Shown here in pieces: positions 19,207 through 28,835 of a DNA stretch of 64,000 nucleotides (position 1 is its first letter; each line of letters opens with the position of its first letter). Position numbers and translations under genes: made by a program. The stretch is from VYFG01 sp965221795 (GTDB taxonomy: Bacteria > Pseudomonadota > Gammaproteobacteria > Arenicellales > Poriferihabitantaceae). The stretch is taken from the NCBI GenBank assembly GCA_965221795.1, contig OZ244914.1, positions 3,472,001 to 3,536,000 on the forward strand. The letters are read 5' to 3'. Below the pieces are notes generated by a model. That model had not been told where the DNA came from. It saw only the letters and a list, made by a program, of their open reading frames with translations, and did not search any database.

Positions 19207-19266
19207 GAGCTTCGGTTTTATCGCCCTGGATCGTCTTCGGCTAGCCGAATGACTCCGGGCATAGCG

Positions 19267-19914
19267 TCAGGATGCCGATTCCAGCGACAGGGAGTGGAGA
19301 ATCACCCGAAAGGAAGAGCCAGTATTATCTCCATCTGCACTAAGCCAGATCGCAACGACCTCCGAATCGGTTGGGATGCGAAGAACCTGATTGACTGCTC
19401 CCCTGGGGCTGGTCGATAAAACAAAATTTTCACGCCAGAGCTTCGTGGTCGGATGCGGGCGTTTTTGCCCCGCCAATTGCGGGCTTTGCCATGTATTGTA
19501 AAATTCCACTCGGCTGATGCCCGCACCTTCCGGTGCCAGATCATACAGTGTACGGATCCATTGGGGGGCAAGGGAGCGCTGAATGAAATTCAGTGTTTTG
19601 TCACCAGCATAGACCAATCCGACGCGCAATCGAAAATCGTCTCCTTCCTTGCTTCCCTGAAGCAAATCGCCCAAGTTGACCTGGCCATCAATGGTTGCCT
19701 TGACATGCAATGTTGTGAACCGGCCCGGTTCCGGTATCGGATACACAATCGCACTGGCAGAGCCGTCGATACGGATTTCCATGCCTGCCTTGGAAGACAT
19801 GACTTCGTTGACCGGAATATTCCGATATCCCAGTACTTTCCATTGATCCGACTCCAGCGGAATGTCCAAGGCAAAAAGGGGCCATGCCACAAGTGCCAGC
19901 AGGATACCGCACAT
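19267..19914 (-). CDS. DUF3047-like exported protein
   Basis: About 215 residues from the ATG at 19914. A short hydrophobic leader (ILLALVAWPLFA) suggests export. The body has WKVLGYRNIPVNEV, SASAIVYPIPEP, EGDDFRLRVGLVYAGDKTL and LAPEGAGISRVEFYN. It ends with VVAIWLSADGDNTGSSF. I recall this pattern from the DUF3047 family, whose biochemical role is not known. The start is uncertain: in-frame ATGs at about 19956 and 20025 would lengthen the N-terminus. Confidence 0.65.
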   Translation of the reverse strand: MCGILLALVAWPLFALDIPLESDQWKVLGYRNIPVNEVMSSKAGMEIRIDGSASAIVYPIPEPGRFTTLHVKATIDGQVNLGDLLQGSKEGDDFRLRVGLVYAGDKTLNFIQRSLAPQWIRTLYDLAPEGAGISRVEFYNTWQSPQLAGQKRPHPTTKLWRENFVLSTSPRGAVNQVLRIPTDSEVVAIWLSADGDNTGSSFRVILHSLSLESAS

Positions 19915-20047
19915 CTTGCCACGGTCAAGCCATTTTCCGGGGCAAAAGAGTACCATTGTCCGGTTGCAGTGAGCAAACCTGCGACGAACATCACGGAATG
20001 GGCGTATGGTTTGGGATCGTCTCATGAGTTTGGGAATCAGTTTGGGG

Positions 20048-20349
20048 TCATTGCATGAGGAGCATATCAGGCGATTTGAGAAGGGAAAACTGCAACAGGC
20101 CCGGCTGCAGACATTGTAGCTCGCGTCGAAATGCCAACTGCTTGTCGGTCGGACCGGGATCGTTGACGAGACAAGATGCGGTCGCGAAAACCTGGTTCCG
20201 AATACCCTCTCCATGATACAACTTCAGCACTTTCGCCAAATCAGATTCGGCAATCAGCGGCCATGCTGGAAGCCATTCGGTGGTGATCTCGGGGTTCATT
20301 TCCTGATTCTGTGCGAGTTGCCGGGACTTTTTCAGAGGCAGGTCGAGGA
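20048..20349 (-). pseudogene. unrecognised C-terminal gene fragment next to an IS remnant
   Basis: Continuous with the decayed IS427 frame but unlike the transposase, this stretch reads WLPAWPLIAESDLAKVLKLY, HGEGIRNQVFATASCLVNDP and FRRELQCLQPGLLQFSLLKS before stopping. It looks like the tail of a host gene cut by the insertion. I do not recognise the family. Confidence 0.4.
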
Positions 20350-20772
20350 AGATGCATTGGATGCTGTTTTTTCGCGCACCGATGCCGTCGGAACGGATCT
20401 TGAGACTGGTACTGTCGAGGCCTATGGCCTCGGCCCAGATCCGGATCTCCTGCCTCGCTACAGATGCTGGAACATGCGATGAGGACACCATTCCTCGATC
20501 ACCGATTCATCCGCACGTAGATGGTGTGCCAGTTGCCGAATCACTCCGGCAAGCCTCGCCATTTGCCGCTGCACTCAGCCACGTAGAGACATGGTGTTGG
20601 ACACTTGGTGATTCGGGAGACTGATATTGCCCCGTGGCTTCGGCAGCAACGGCGCAATGCACTCGTATGGGTACTGGGGTGAGTTCCCCGGATCGGTTCC
20701 TCCACGCAGTTTTCGCTGATCATGACGAAACCCCAGTATACCATATCCCAGTCAATTTATGTTAACAAGCCC
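20350..20772 (-). mobile_element. decayed 5' half of an IS427-group element
   Basis: The right terminal repeat survives as GTTAACAAGCCC (20761-20772), one mismatch from the end of the element at 4044-4895. Translated pieces YVAECSGKWRGLPE, then in other frames FGNWHTIYVRMNR, RIWAEAIGLDSTSL and GARKNSIQCI, follow the same order as the intact transposase. Stops and frameshifts are numerous and the second half is gone. It lies immediately downstream of panC. Confidence 0.75.
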
Positions 20773-20816
20773 TGGAGTAGTCGGCAACAACATACAGGTC
20801 AAACTGGTCTCGATTA

Positions 20817-21692
20817 TCAGGATGGGAGCATGCACTCTTTCAAGGCCAAATTGTCAATCAGCCGCACACTGCCAACCCATGCGGCGACCAATGCTCTTGC
20901 CTGCTGCAGTGATCCTTGGGGAGGGGATGCCGTCCAGTGTTCGGGATCTCGGACTGCTGTATATTCCACGCGGATCCCAGGGACAGTCAGGGTCTGCCAC
21001 ATAATGGCCTCCAACTCCTTGGCAACTGTCACCCCACGGTACCATGCCGCTGCTGCGCTCTGTAAGGCACGAAACAAGGTCTGTGCCAATGCTCGCTCCG
21101 TCTGATTCAATCGACGGTTTCGGGTGGACAGGGCCAGTCCATCCGGCTCCCGGATGGTAGGGCAGACAATGACATCAATGCCTTCGAAACTGGCTGCAAT
21201 CTGATGTACCAACAAGACCTGCTGAAAGTCTTTTTCGCCAAAATAAGCCCGTGAAGCTCCGACAATCCAGAACAATTGTTCCACAATTGCCTGTACCCCT
21301 TCCAAATGCCCGGGTCGAAACTCAGCTTCCAATCCGCAGATCGCTGGCAACGGCGAAATCGAATCCGCCGTTGGTGAGTCCTTCGCGGCAGGAAAAAACT
21401 CTTCCAGGGTTCCGGTGAAAGCCATCTCGCATCCGGACTCTGCCAAAATCTCCAGATCGGCATCAAGCATGTGAGGATATTGTCTGTAATCCTCTGCGGA
21501 GTTGAACTGTAATGGATTCACAAAGATACTGACACACGCGGTATCATTCTCGGCTACCGCTTTGTCGACCAATGACCGGTGTCCATTGTGGAGGCCGCCC
21601 ATCGTGGGTACATAACCAATGGTATATCCTTGCCGTCTCTGTGATTGACACCACTGATGGGCTTTCTCGGGGGTGTCGAGCAGCGTGGTCAT
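20817..21692 (-). CDS. panC: pantoate--beta-alanine ligase
   Basis: About 291 residues from the ATG at 21692, which overlaps the gph stop by ATGA. The motifs VPTMGGLHNGHRSLVDKA (HIGH-like nucleotide-binding), VSIFVNPLQFNSAEDYRQYP, FRPGHLEGVQAIVEQLF, YFGEKDFQQVLLV and the KMSKS-like ALSTRNRRL identify PanC. It adenylates pantoate and couples it to beta-alanine to make pantothenate in the cytosol. The open frame begins 11 codons earlier but lacks similarity there. Its place after gph is unusual for a panBC pair; panB is not in the window. Confidence 0.93.
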   Translation of the reverse strand: MTTLLDTPEKAHQWCQSQRRQGYTIGYVPTMGGLHNGHRSLVDKAVAENDTACVSIFVNPLQFNSAEDYRQYPHMLDADLEILAESGCEMAFTGTLEEFFPAAKDSPTADSISPLPAICGLEAEFRPGHLEGVQAIVEQLFWIVGASRAYFGEKDFQQVLLVHQIAASFEGIDVIVCPTIREPDGLALSTRNRRLNQTERALAQTLFRALQSAAAAWYRGVTVAKELEAIMWQTLTVPGIRVEYTAVRDPEHWTASPPQGSLQQARALVAAWVGSVRLIDNLALKECMLPS

Positions 21693-22384
21693 GAACTGGA
21701 ATGGCCGGCATCCCTGCCAACCCATTGCTTGAGTTGGCCTGGATGGGTCAAGACAGCAGAGGCACCCCAGCTTGCCGGATCATCGTCCGGTCGGATATAT
21801 CCCCATGCTGCCGCAACCGCATCCGCCCCCGCACTTTTTGCCGCCATAATATCCCGTTTGTCATCTCCGACCATCAAAGTTCGTTCCGGCGGTACTCCCA
21901 TAATTTGACAAGCCATATGGACTGGCTCAGGGAACGGTTTGCTTCGACTGGCCGAATCGCCACACACCACACAGGCAGGCCGTGTTTGCATGCCCATTTC
22001 TTGCAGCAATTTGTGCGTGAGATAAGTTGGCTTGTTCGTGACAATCCCCCAAGGTCGCGATTCCGATTCCAGTTCGTACAGGATTTCGTCCCATCCGGGG
22101 AAAAGGACCGTATGCTGGCTGATATTGGATTCGTAAGCGACCAGATAACGTTGCCATAATATGGCAATCTGATCGCTGTCAGTAGGCAGGCCATAGGCTC
22201 TGCTGACGAGTTTCAAACCGCCCTGTGAAACCCATGGGCGCAGAGTCGAGAACAGAATCGGCTCATAGCCATCTTCATGACGTATCCGATTAACGGCCGC
22301 AATCAAGTCGCCGGCAGTATCGAACAGGGTGCCATCCAGGTCAAACAGGACCGCATTCGACGACGATTGATCGGCAGGATACAT
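21689..22384 (-). CDS. gph: phosphoglycolate phosphatase (HAD family)
   Basis: 231 residues. Motif I is VLFDLDGTLFDTAGDLIAAV, motif II lies around IVTNKP, motif III around SRSKPFPEPV (lysine), and motif IV is MVGDDKRDIMAAKSAGA. Gph removes 2-phosphoglycolate, and gammaproteobacteria often place it after ubiG as here. Glycolate produced this way could feed the glcDEF genes at 41321. Strict substrate specificity cannot be proved from sequence. Confidence 0.85.
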   Translation of the reverse strand: MYPADQSSSNAVLFDLDGTLFDTAGDLIAAVNRIRHEDGYEPILFSTLRPWVSQGGLKLVSRAYGLPTDSDQIAILWQRYLVAYESNISQHTVLFPGWDEILYELESESRPWGIVTNKPTYLTHKLLQEMGMQTRPACVVCGDSASRSKPFPEPVHMACQIMGVPPERTLMVGDDKRDIMAAKSAGADAVAAAWGYIRPDDDPASWGASAVLTHPGQLKQWVGRDAGHSSS

Positions 22385-22391
22385 TTTTAAT

Positions 22392-23120
22392 TCAATCGAA
22401 TACAGTGTGAACCAGATAATTCACATCAATCCCTGGAGCTAACCAGTATTTTTGGGGAAGGGGGTTGTAATGCAGACCAATCATTTGCTCGGTCCTCAAC
22501 CCAGCGGATTCACACCATCCATGCAGTTCCGAGGGGCGGATCAGTTTCTCATATTGGTGTGTGCCTTTGGGAAGCAATCGCAAAATATATTCTGCGCCGA
22601 CGATCGCAAACAGGAAGGCTTTCGGGTTCCGGTTAATAGTAGAGAAATATACCGAGCCGCCAGGCTTGGTCAGAGCCGCACAAGCTGCGACCACACTGGC
22701 TGGATCCGGTACATGTTCCAACAACTCCAGGCAGGTAACGATATCGTATGTGCCGGCTTCGGATTCACTGATTGCTTCGGCTGTGGTCTTTCGGTAGTCC
22801 ACTACCATACCACGTTCCATGGCATGTAACCGAGCCACATTCAGTGGCGCATCGCCCATGTCGATGCCGGTAACGACAGCACCCTGCACCGCCATTGCTT
22901 CGCTGAGAATGCCTCCACCACAACCCACATCCAGAACCCGTTTACCTTTCAGGGGAGTGTATTTCTCAATGAAATCCAACCGTAAGGGATTGATTTGATG
23001 CAGAGGTCGAAATTCACTTTCCGGATCCCACCAACGATTGGCCAGTTCGGCAAATTTTTTGATCTCGGCCGCATCTACGTTGGTCGATGCTGCGGAACTG
23101 GATTGTGGCGGAACCGTCAT
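22392..23120 (-). CDS. ubiG: ubiquinone biosynthesis O-methyltransferase UbiG
   Basis: About 242 residues from the ATG at 23120. The hallmark start is EIKKFAELANRWWDPESEF, followed by PLHQINPLRLDFIEKY, then the SAM-binding motif VLDVGCGGGILSEAMA and VTCLELLEHVPDP. UbiG performs both O-methylations of ubiquinone synthesis. The start overlaps the mtaD stop (ATGA at 23117-23120); the longer open frame upstream is antisense-like extension without similarity. Expected neighbours (mtaD, gph) support the call. Confidence 0.94.
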   Translation of the reverse strand: MTVPPQSSSAASTNVDAAEIKKFAELANRWWDPESEFRPLHQINPLRLDFIEKYTPLKGKRVLDVGCGGGILSEAMAVQGAVVTGIDMGDAPLNVARLHAMERGMVVDYRKTTAEAISESEAGTYDIVTCLELLEHVPDPASVVAACAALTKPGGSVYFSTINRNPKAFLFAIVGAEYILRLLPKGTHQYEKLIRPSELHGWCESAGLRTEQMIGLHYNPLPQKYWLAPGIDVNYLVHTVFD

Positions 23121-24466
23121 GATTCTGGAAGAGGATGTTTTGCAGCAATCATCAGACCCCATTGCCTGGCGTCCGACAGGATTTTCTCTGGATCCAGGCG
23201 GGTAGGCTGTCGTTCCTTCAGCACCTGACATCCATCAATCCACACATCACTGACCTGATGGCTGTGGCATGCATAAATAACCTGGCTGAGAGGATGGTAA
23301 AGAGGTTGGGTATGGGAATGCGAAAGATCAATCGCAACCAAATCTGCTTGTTTCCCGACTTCGATGGAACCAACCTGCGAATCGACCCCAAGAGCCTTGG
23401 CACCTCCCATGGTAGCGGCCCACAGTGACTGGGACATGCTCATCGCAGACGGGTTGCCGGAGACCCCCTTCGCCAGCAGGGAGGCTGTCTGTGTTTCCGA
23501 TAGCATATCCAGATCATTATTGCTGGCCGCGCCATCCGTACCAATGGCAACATTGACACCTGCCTGCAGCAATGCATCCACCCGACACATCCCACTGGCA
23601 AGTTTCAAATTGGATTGGGGGCAATGAATGACATGGACCCCTTGAGTGGCAATGTGCTCAATTTCCAAATCCAGCAATTGGGTCATATGGACCGCTTCCA
23701 GGCGGGGGCTGACCAGCCCCAGTCTGCCCAGCCTTTCCAGAGGACGAATGCCAAAGCGAGCAAGGGATTCGTTGATTTCATGCTCCGTTTCGTGCACATG
23801 CATGTGAATCTGGCAGTCCAACTCTTCTGACAGAGCAGCAATCCGTTCCAGGGTATTGTCCTGTACTGTATACGGAGCATGCGGGGCAAACGCGACCGTA
23901 ACCAGATCGGAATGACGTACAGCATCTCTCAGGTCCAACCCCTTCTGGAGATATTCATCCGCGGAATTGGCCCACGCAGTGGGAAATTCAATGACAATCA
24001 TTCCAACGTTTGCCCGCATACCGGCAGACTCCGCCCGCGCGGCCACCACATTCGGGTAAAAATACATGTCCTGGAAACAGGTCGTTCCGGTTCGAATCAT
24101 TTCCAGCAGAGCCAGGTCAGTGCCAGCCGAAATAGAGTCTGGTTTGGTCCACTCTGCTTCTGCCGGCCAGATGTACTCTGTCAACCACTGCATCAATGGC
24201 AAATCATCCGCATACCCTCGATACAAGGTCATCGCGGCGTGGGTGTGTGCATTGATCAGGCCCGGAATCAGTACGTGTTGATCCAGTTCTATCGACTCCC
24301 TGGTAGTCCATTTCTCCCGTATTTCCGAACGCATGCCCAGATCCACAATTTGGCTTCCGAGGAGCACAATCGCATAGTTCTCATGTACGACCATGGAATG
24401 TTGACTGCTTTCACCGGCTACTGGAATGGTCCAGCGGGGCAACAGGATTTGATCCGCTTCATTCAT
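23117..24466 (-). CDS. mtaD: 5-methylthioadenosine/S-adenosylhomocysteine deaminase (TRZ/ATZ hydrolase)
   Basis: A 449-residue amidohydrolase. The metal ligands are visible in LIPGLINAHTHAAMTLYRG, then HMHVHETEHEI, GVHVIHCPQSNLKLASG and AIGTDGAASNNDLDML. It ends with the VGSIEVGKQADLVAIDL beta-sandwich. This subgroup deaminates MTA, SAH or adenosine, and the gene order mtaD-ubiG-gph is typical of gammaproteobacteria. Deaminase of SAH would remove the by-product of UbiG methylation. Confidence 0.85.
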   Translation of the reverse strand: MNEADQILLPRWTIPVAGESSQHSMVVHENYAIVLLGSQIVDLGMRSEIREKWTTRESIELDQHVLIPGLINAHTHAAMTLYRGYADDLPLMQWLTEYIWPAEAEWTKPDSISAGTDLALLEMIRTGTTCFQDMYFYPNVVAARAESAGMRANVGMIVIEFPTAWANSADEYLQKGLDLRDAVRHSDLVTVAFAPHAPYTVQDNTLERIAALSEELDCQIHMHVHETEHEINESLARFGIRPLERLGRLGLVSPRLEAVHMTQLLDLEIEHIATQGVHVIHCPQSNLKLASGMCRVDALLQAGVNVAIGTDGAASNNDLDMLSETQTASLLAKGVSGNPSAMSMSQSLWAATMGGAKALGVDSQVGSIEVGKQADLVAIDLSHSHTQPLYHPLSQVIYACHSHQVSDVWIDGCQVLKERQPTRLDPEKILSDARQWGLMIAAKHPLPES

Positions 24467-24637
24467 GGGTTACAGCACCAAAAAGAAGAAAAAAGGAGGA
24501 AGGGCTGAAGATGAAACGAGTGTGCAGATCAGTGGGCTGCATTGGACGACCGGCGATTGTGTCGAATCGGGGAAATGGCCAGCATTCATATCGAGACAGT
24601 ATCGTTCTACTCCAGTTTGCACCATCCCAACGGATAT

Positions 24638-25435
24638 TCATGAATGCGCTCGGATATGCCGGGCCAGCGCATGTCGGACACCGTCCGGGCTCTCCGACAT
24701 CAAATTGTGACCGCACTCCGATAGCAGAATGATGTCTGCACCGGCTTGAGTATCTGCAGTTTTCTGCGCTAATTTGCAGGGTGCCATGCGATCCTGCAGC
24801 CCACTGACAAATAGCATTGGGCAAGTAATCTGATCCAAGGCATCCGGTGCTCCTTGATAGGCATTGCAAGCCGTGAGATCGCGGAAAATGGCACCGGAAG
24901 GACTATTCTCCATCAGTCGAAACTGGTTGCCAACCGACCAGAATCCGGGATTCGGCTCTCCACCGATGGGGGAGGCATGACTCCACTGGGTCATCATGGA
25001 GTACGCTGCCGCAGGATGATCCCGAGCTGCGTCCAGCAGCATGGGGGTGACCGCCATGGGAAAGCTGAATCCCACCAGGGAAATGGAAGCCAATACCGGG
25101 GCATCCGCCATGCCCGCCGCTTCCAGGCAAATCAACGAGCCCATACTATGGCCAACCAAATGATATGATTGCCCATGCCCTTGATGCAGAAATGCATTGA
25201 GCCATGTTGCGTAATCTTCGATCCGGTCCATGGCCGTCCCTTCACTTTGCCCATGACCCGGCAGGTCCAGCGCCAGAACGTTATATCCATGATAGGCAAA
25301 ATAACGGCTCTGATGGATCCAGACAGAATGGTCCATCGCAGCCCCATGCACGAACACGACCGTGTCGCGGCGAGGGTCGATCGACTTGGCCGCAGTGTAG
25401 GCAAAAACCTGCTGCTGGTGTAACGATACTTTCAT
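24638..25435 (-). CDS. alpha/beta hydrolase
   Basis: 265 residues: oxyanion segment FVHGAAMDHSVW, DLPGHGQSEG, nucleophile elbow LVGHSMGSLICLEAA, and a late histidine in SECGHNLMSESPDGV. FVSGLQDRMAP supplies the likely acid loop. It is a soluble esterase or C-C hydrolase of unknown substrate. It lies between metY and mtaD on the same strand, separated from mtaD by a 170-bp gap with nothing recognisable. Confidence 0.85.
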   Translation of the reverse strand: MKVSLHQQQVFAYTAAKSIDPRRDTVVFVHGAAMDHSVWIHQSRYFAYHGYNVLALDLPGHGQSEGTAMDRIEDYATWLNAFLHQGHGQSYHLVGHSMGSLICLEAAGMADAPVLASISLVGFSFPMAVTPMLLDAARDHPAAAYSMMTQWSHASPIGGEPNPGFWSVGNQFRLMENSPSGAIFRDLTACNAYQGAPDALDQITCPMLFVSGLQDRMAPCKLAQKTADTQAGADIILLSECGHNLMSESPDGVRHALARHIRAHS

Positions 25436-25450
25436 TTCTGCCGAAGTCGC

Positions 25451-26752
25451 TCAGGAAATCATCTTCTGTGATCGATGAATGGCCCGGGACAGGTCTTCCA
25501 GCAAATCATCCACATCTTCCAACCCGATAGACAGCCGGATGGTGCCGGGGTTGATTCCAGCGTTCAGGAGGTCCGTCTCGGTCATTCGATAATGCGTCGT
25601 ACTGGCCGGGTGAATGACCAGGCTTTTGGCATCCCCGACGTTGGCAAGGTGAGAAAAAATACGAAGGCTTTCCACGAAAACCCTGCCTGCTTCCCGTCCA
25701 CCTTTGAGAGTAAAACTGAATACAGCCCCAGCTCCCTTCGGTAGCAAAGACTTGGCGAGGGAATAATCCGGATGTTCCGGCAGTTCCGGATAACTGACTG
25801 CTTCTACTGCATCCTGCTCCAGGAGAAACTCAATCACCTTGCGGGTGTTGTTCACATGCCGATCCATGCGGATCGACAAGGTTTCCAGTCCCTGGAGTAC
25901 ATAGAAAGCCGTTGTGGGACTCATACAGGCACCAAAGTCCCGCAACCCTTCCCGCCGAGCCCGTAACAGAAATGCGCCGGTCGAAGATTCTTCGTCAAAT
26001 GACATCTGATGAAATCCTTCATATGGTTCACTCAAGGTCGGAAATTTGCCACTCTGCTGCCAATTGAACCGGCCCTGATCGACGACGACTCCACCGATTA
26101 CGGTTCCGTGTCCGCAGAGAAATTTGGTGGCCGAATGCATAATGAGATCGGCCCCGTAATCAAAAGGCCGAATCAGATATGGGGTTGTAAAAGTCGAGTC
26201 AATCACCATTGGGATGCCATGTTCGTGCGCCAATTCGGCCACGACCGGCAAGTTCAGTACATCGTTGCCGGGATTGCCGAGCACTTCACCAAAGATCATT
26301 CGCGTTTCCGGACGAATCGCGGCGCGAATGGCCTCAATATCCCGGGGGGAAACGAATGTGGTGTGGATGCCGAAGCGGGGCAGGGTGTACTGTAGAAGAT
26401 TGTGGCTTCCTCCATAGATAGCACTGGAAGACACAATATGAGAGCCGGCGTCCATTAGTGTCGCAATCGTCAGATGGAGTGCCGCCTGGCCACTGGCAGT
26501 TGCGACCCCGCCAACCCCGCCCTCCAGTGCTGCCATCCGCTCTTCGAGGACGGAAACGGTGGGATTGGACAAACGGGAGTATGCATGCCCCGGGCGTTCC
26601 ATATTAAACAGGGAAGCGGCATGCTCACTGTCCTGCAAGACATAGCTGGCGGTCTGATAGATAGGGACCGCACGGGCACCGGTTTGGGGATCAGGTACCT
26701 GTCCTGCATGCAGGGCAAGCGTATCGAATCGTGTGCGTATAGGGTCGGGCAT
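25451..26752 (-). CDS. metY: O-acetylhomoserine aminocarboxypropyltransferase (sulfhydrylase)
   Basis: A 433-residue PLP enzyme of the Cys/Met metabolism family. The start is RFDTLALHAGQVPDPQTGARAVP, with YSRLSNPTVSVLEERMAALE. The PLP lysine lies in ADLIMHSATKFLCGHGTVIGG, and FSHLANVGDAKSLVIHPAST is typical of MetY. It makes homocysteine from O-acetylhomoserine and sulfide. Length and motifs favour MetY over cystathionine gamma-synthase. Divergent from paiB. Confidence 0.9.
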   Translation of the reverse strand: MPDPIRTRFDTLALHAGQVPDPQTGARAVPIYQTASYVLQDSEHAASLFNMERPGHAYSRLSNPTVSVLEERMAALEGGVGGVATASGQAALHLTIATLMDAGSHIVSSSAIYGGSHNLLQYTLPRFGIHTTFVSPRDIEAIRAAIRPETRMIFGEVLGNPGNDVLNLPVVAELAHEHGIPMVIDSTFTTPYLIRPFDYGADLIMHSATKFLCGHGTVIGGVVVDQGRFNWQQSGKFPTLSEPYEGFHQMSFDEESSTGAFLLRARREGLRDFGACMSPTTAFYVLQGLETLSIRMDRHVNNTRKVIEFLLEQDAVEAVSYPELPEHPDYSLAKSLLPKGAGAVFSFTLKGGREAGRVFVESLRIFSHLANVGDAKSLVIHPASTTHYRMTETDLLNAGINPGTIRLSIGLEDVDDLLEDLSRAIHRSQKMIS

Positions 26753-27246
26753 TAAAGCGGGGTGAAAGTAACAACCGGAGCGTGCATTCTAACCCGAATT
26801 GACTCGGCCCTTGTGAGTTACTAATGACGGATTTCTTTCAGGCCCTGTTCTGATCTGGCTTCTCAATATCATTCAACGACTTGTGGTTGTTGCATCCCTG
26901 CACAGCGACTGAATGCGCCATTCCTTCCCCGAACTGAGGCCGGGCATCGCCCTGCGAAGGGGAGAGTGGATGGCTTCCCGCTGTCCATACGGCATCAACC
27001 GTGTATACCATATCGGCAGGGACACGGAATCCACTGTAATTGTCCATAAAGGTGGGCATCCGCTCTTCCTCCATATTGGCCAGGTTTCCACCTTGGCGCA
27101 CGAGAAAGGCCTTCCTTAAGAGGGCCAAATCATGGCTGTCGATCCATTCCCTTCCCATACAAGGTATCACCGTTGCAAACCAAGAGGCCAACCATTATAT
27201 AAGCATGAGTCTGGCAAGAACATTGGCCCGCAATGGAGTTCTAAAG
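26753..27246. other. divergent intergenic region between metY and paiB
   Basis: Both neighbouring genes point away from this stretch, so it must carry their promoters. A 117-codon minus-strand frame (26838-27191) has no recognisable similarity and I do not count it as a gene. Confidence 0.5.
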
Positions 27247-27861
27247 ATGTATGTGCCCGAACACTTTTCTTTCGAGGATGATGGTGAAATACTGGATTTT
27301 GCCAAGCAGCACTCGTTCGCCATTCTCGTCAGTATGGCTGGCAAAATTCCCTATGCGACCCACCTTCCACTCATCATGGATGACTCGGCACAAGGTATCT
27401 GTCTCGAAGGGCACATCGCTTCTGCCAATCCACACGGTGACCTGCTGTCTACCGGACAGCATATGGCCATTTTTCATGGGCCTCATGCGTACATATCACC
27501 GACTTGGTATCATGGTCCTGGAGTGCCAACCTGGAATTATGTCGCAGTTCATATGTCCGGCACCGTTCATTTGATCCATGATCCCACGGAACTGTCCGGG
27601 ATCGTGGAAAGGCTGGCAGCAATCTACGAATCCAGCAATCCCAATCCATGGTCTCGGCAATATACACCCACCATGTTACGGGCCATAACCGGTTTTCGAC
27701 TCCAAGTGCAGCAGATCTCCGCCAAGAGAAAACTCAGTCAAGATCGAAGTGCCCATGATCAGCGGAACGTGATTGCAGCGCTGGCAAATCCCTTCGGGCG
27801 TGACCCGGATACTCTGGAACTGGAAACCCGACAGCAAATGCTCACGACATTGAGAAAATGA
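27247..27861 (+). CDS. FMN-binding negative transcriptional regulator, PaiB family
   Basis: 204 residues from the ATG at 27247. MYVPEHFSFEDDGEILDFAKQH is the classic PaiB start. It continues with ATHLPLIMDD, LEGHIASANPHG, AIFHGPHAYISPTWY and VPTWNYVAVHMSG, the flavin-reductase-like split barrel. PaiB is described as affecting sporulation and protease genes in Bacillus; its role in proteobacteria is unclear. It overlaps the following dehydrogenase gene by ATGA (27858-27861). Confidence 0.88.
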   Translation: MYVPEHFSFEDDGEILDFAKQHSFAILVSMAGKIPYATHLPLIMDDSAQGICLEGHIASANPHGDLLSTGQHMAIFHGPHAYISPTWYHGPGVPTWNYVAVHMSGTVHLIHDPTELSGIVERLAAIYESSNPNPWSRQYTPTMLRAITGFRLQVQQISAKRKLSQDRSAHDQRNVIAALANPFGRDPDTLELETRQQMLTTLRK

Positions 27862-28835
27862 ATAGGCCCAAAGAACACCCGGCGGTCTTTGTCGCCCGGA
27901 AACTTCCCTCATCCGTGGAAGCTCGGATTTGTCGGGATTACCAATGTGTACTGAATTCGGACGATCGGCTGTATCATCCAGAGGAGTTGATCGAACAAGC
28001 GACGGGGATGGATGCCATCGTCTGTTGCCATACCGAAAAATTCAGCAAACCCCTGATTGAACGCCTCCCCGATTCGGTGAAAATCATTGCCAATTTTTCG
28101 GTTGGAGTGGATCATTGTGATCTGGATGCGGCCAAAGAAAAAGGAATTCTTGTAACCAATACGCCGGATGTCCTGTCGGATGCGACGGCAGAAATTGCTA
28201 TTTTGTGCATGCTGGGAGCGGCGCGACGGGCAGGAGAGGGATACCACATGGTGCGAAACCACCAATGGAAGGACTGGAGTCCGACATTCATGCTGGGGAG
28301 TCAGCTAACCGGCAAACGTTTGGGGATTGTGGGGATGGGGCGAGTCGGTCAGGTAGTGGCACGAAGAGCTCGCGGGTTTGATATGGAAATTCATTACCAT
28401 AACCGCCAACAGTTGCCTACAGATATTGAGCAGGGAGCGATCTATCACCCGACCTGGGAAGGCCTGTTTTCTGTCAGCGACTGTTTGTCATTGCACTGCC
28501 CGAGCAATCCCGAGTCCAGAAACTTACTGAATGCAGAACGGATTGCCAAGTTGCCAGAAGGGGCCATCGTCGTCAATACGGCAAGAGGGGCTCTAGTGGA
28601 CGATGAGGCTCTGGTGGCGGCCTTGAAAAACGGCCATATCCGCGCTGCAGGACTGGATGTCTTTAACGGAGAGCCAAATGCCATTCATTCCGCATATCGC
28701 GAACTCGATAATGTATTTGTGTTACCGCATCTGGGGAGCGCGACAGTCGATACGCGTGACGCGATGGGTTTCCGGGCGATTGATAATCTTGATGCGTATT
28801 TTGCCGGAAAGCATCCAATGGACCGGGTGGCATAA
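27858..28835 (+). CDS. D-2-hydroxyacid dehydrogenase (glyoxylate/hydroxypyruvate reductase-like)
   Basis: 325 residues: the Rossmann NAD(P) motif GKRLGIVGMGRVGQVVARRARG, substrate arginine region NTARGALVDDEAL, the catalytic glutamate in GLDVFNGEPN and histidine in VLPHLGSAT. IANFSVGVDHCDLDAAKEKGI and NTPDVLSDATAEIA resemble glyoxylate/hydroxypyruvate reductases. Such an activity would fit the glycolate and phosphoglycolate genes elsewhere in the window, but the substrate is inferred. Confidence 0.85.
   Translation: MNRPKEHPAVFVARKLPSSVEARICRDYQCVLNSDDRLYHPEELIEQATGMDAIVCCHTEKFSKPLIERLPDSVKIIANFSVGVDHCDLDAAKEKGILVTNTPDVLSDATAEIAILCMLGAARRAGEGYHMVRNHQWKDWSPTFMLGSQLTGKRLGIVGMGRVGQVVARRARGFDMEIHYHNRQQLPTDIEQGAIYHPTWEGLFSVSDCLSLHCPSNPESRNLLNAERIAKLPEGAIVVNTARGALVDDEALVAALKNGHIRAAGLDVFNGEPNAIHSAYRELDNVFVLPHLGSATVDTRDAMGFRAIDNLDAYFAGKHPMDRVA

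Noticed and set aside
26838..27191. 117-codon minus-strand frame between metY and paiB
   Set aside because: No recognisable motif, no clear ribosome-binding site, and it lies in the region that must hold two divergent promoters.
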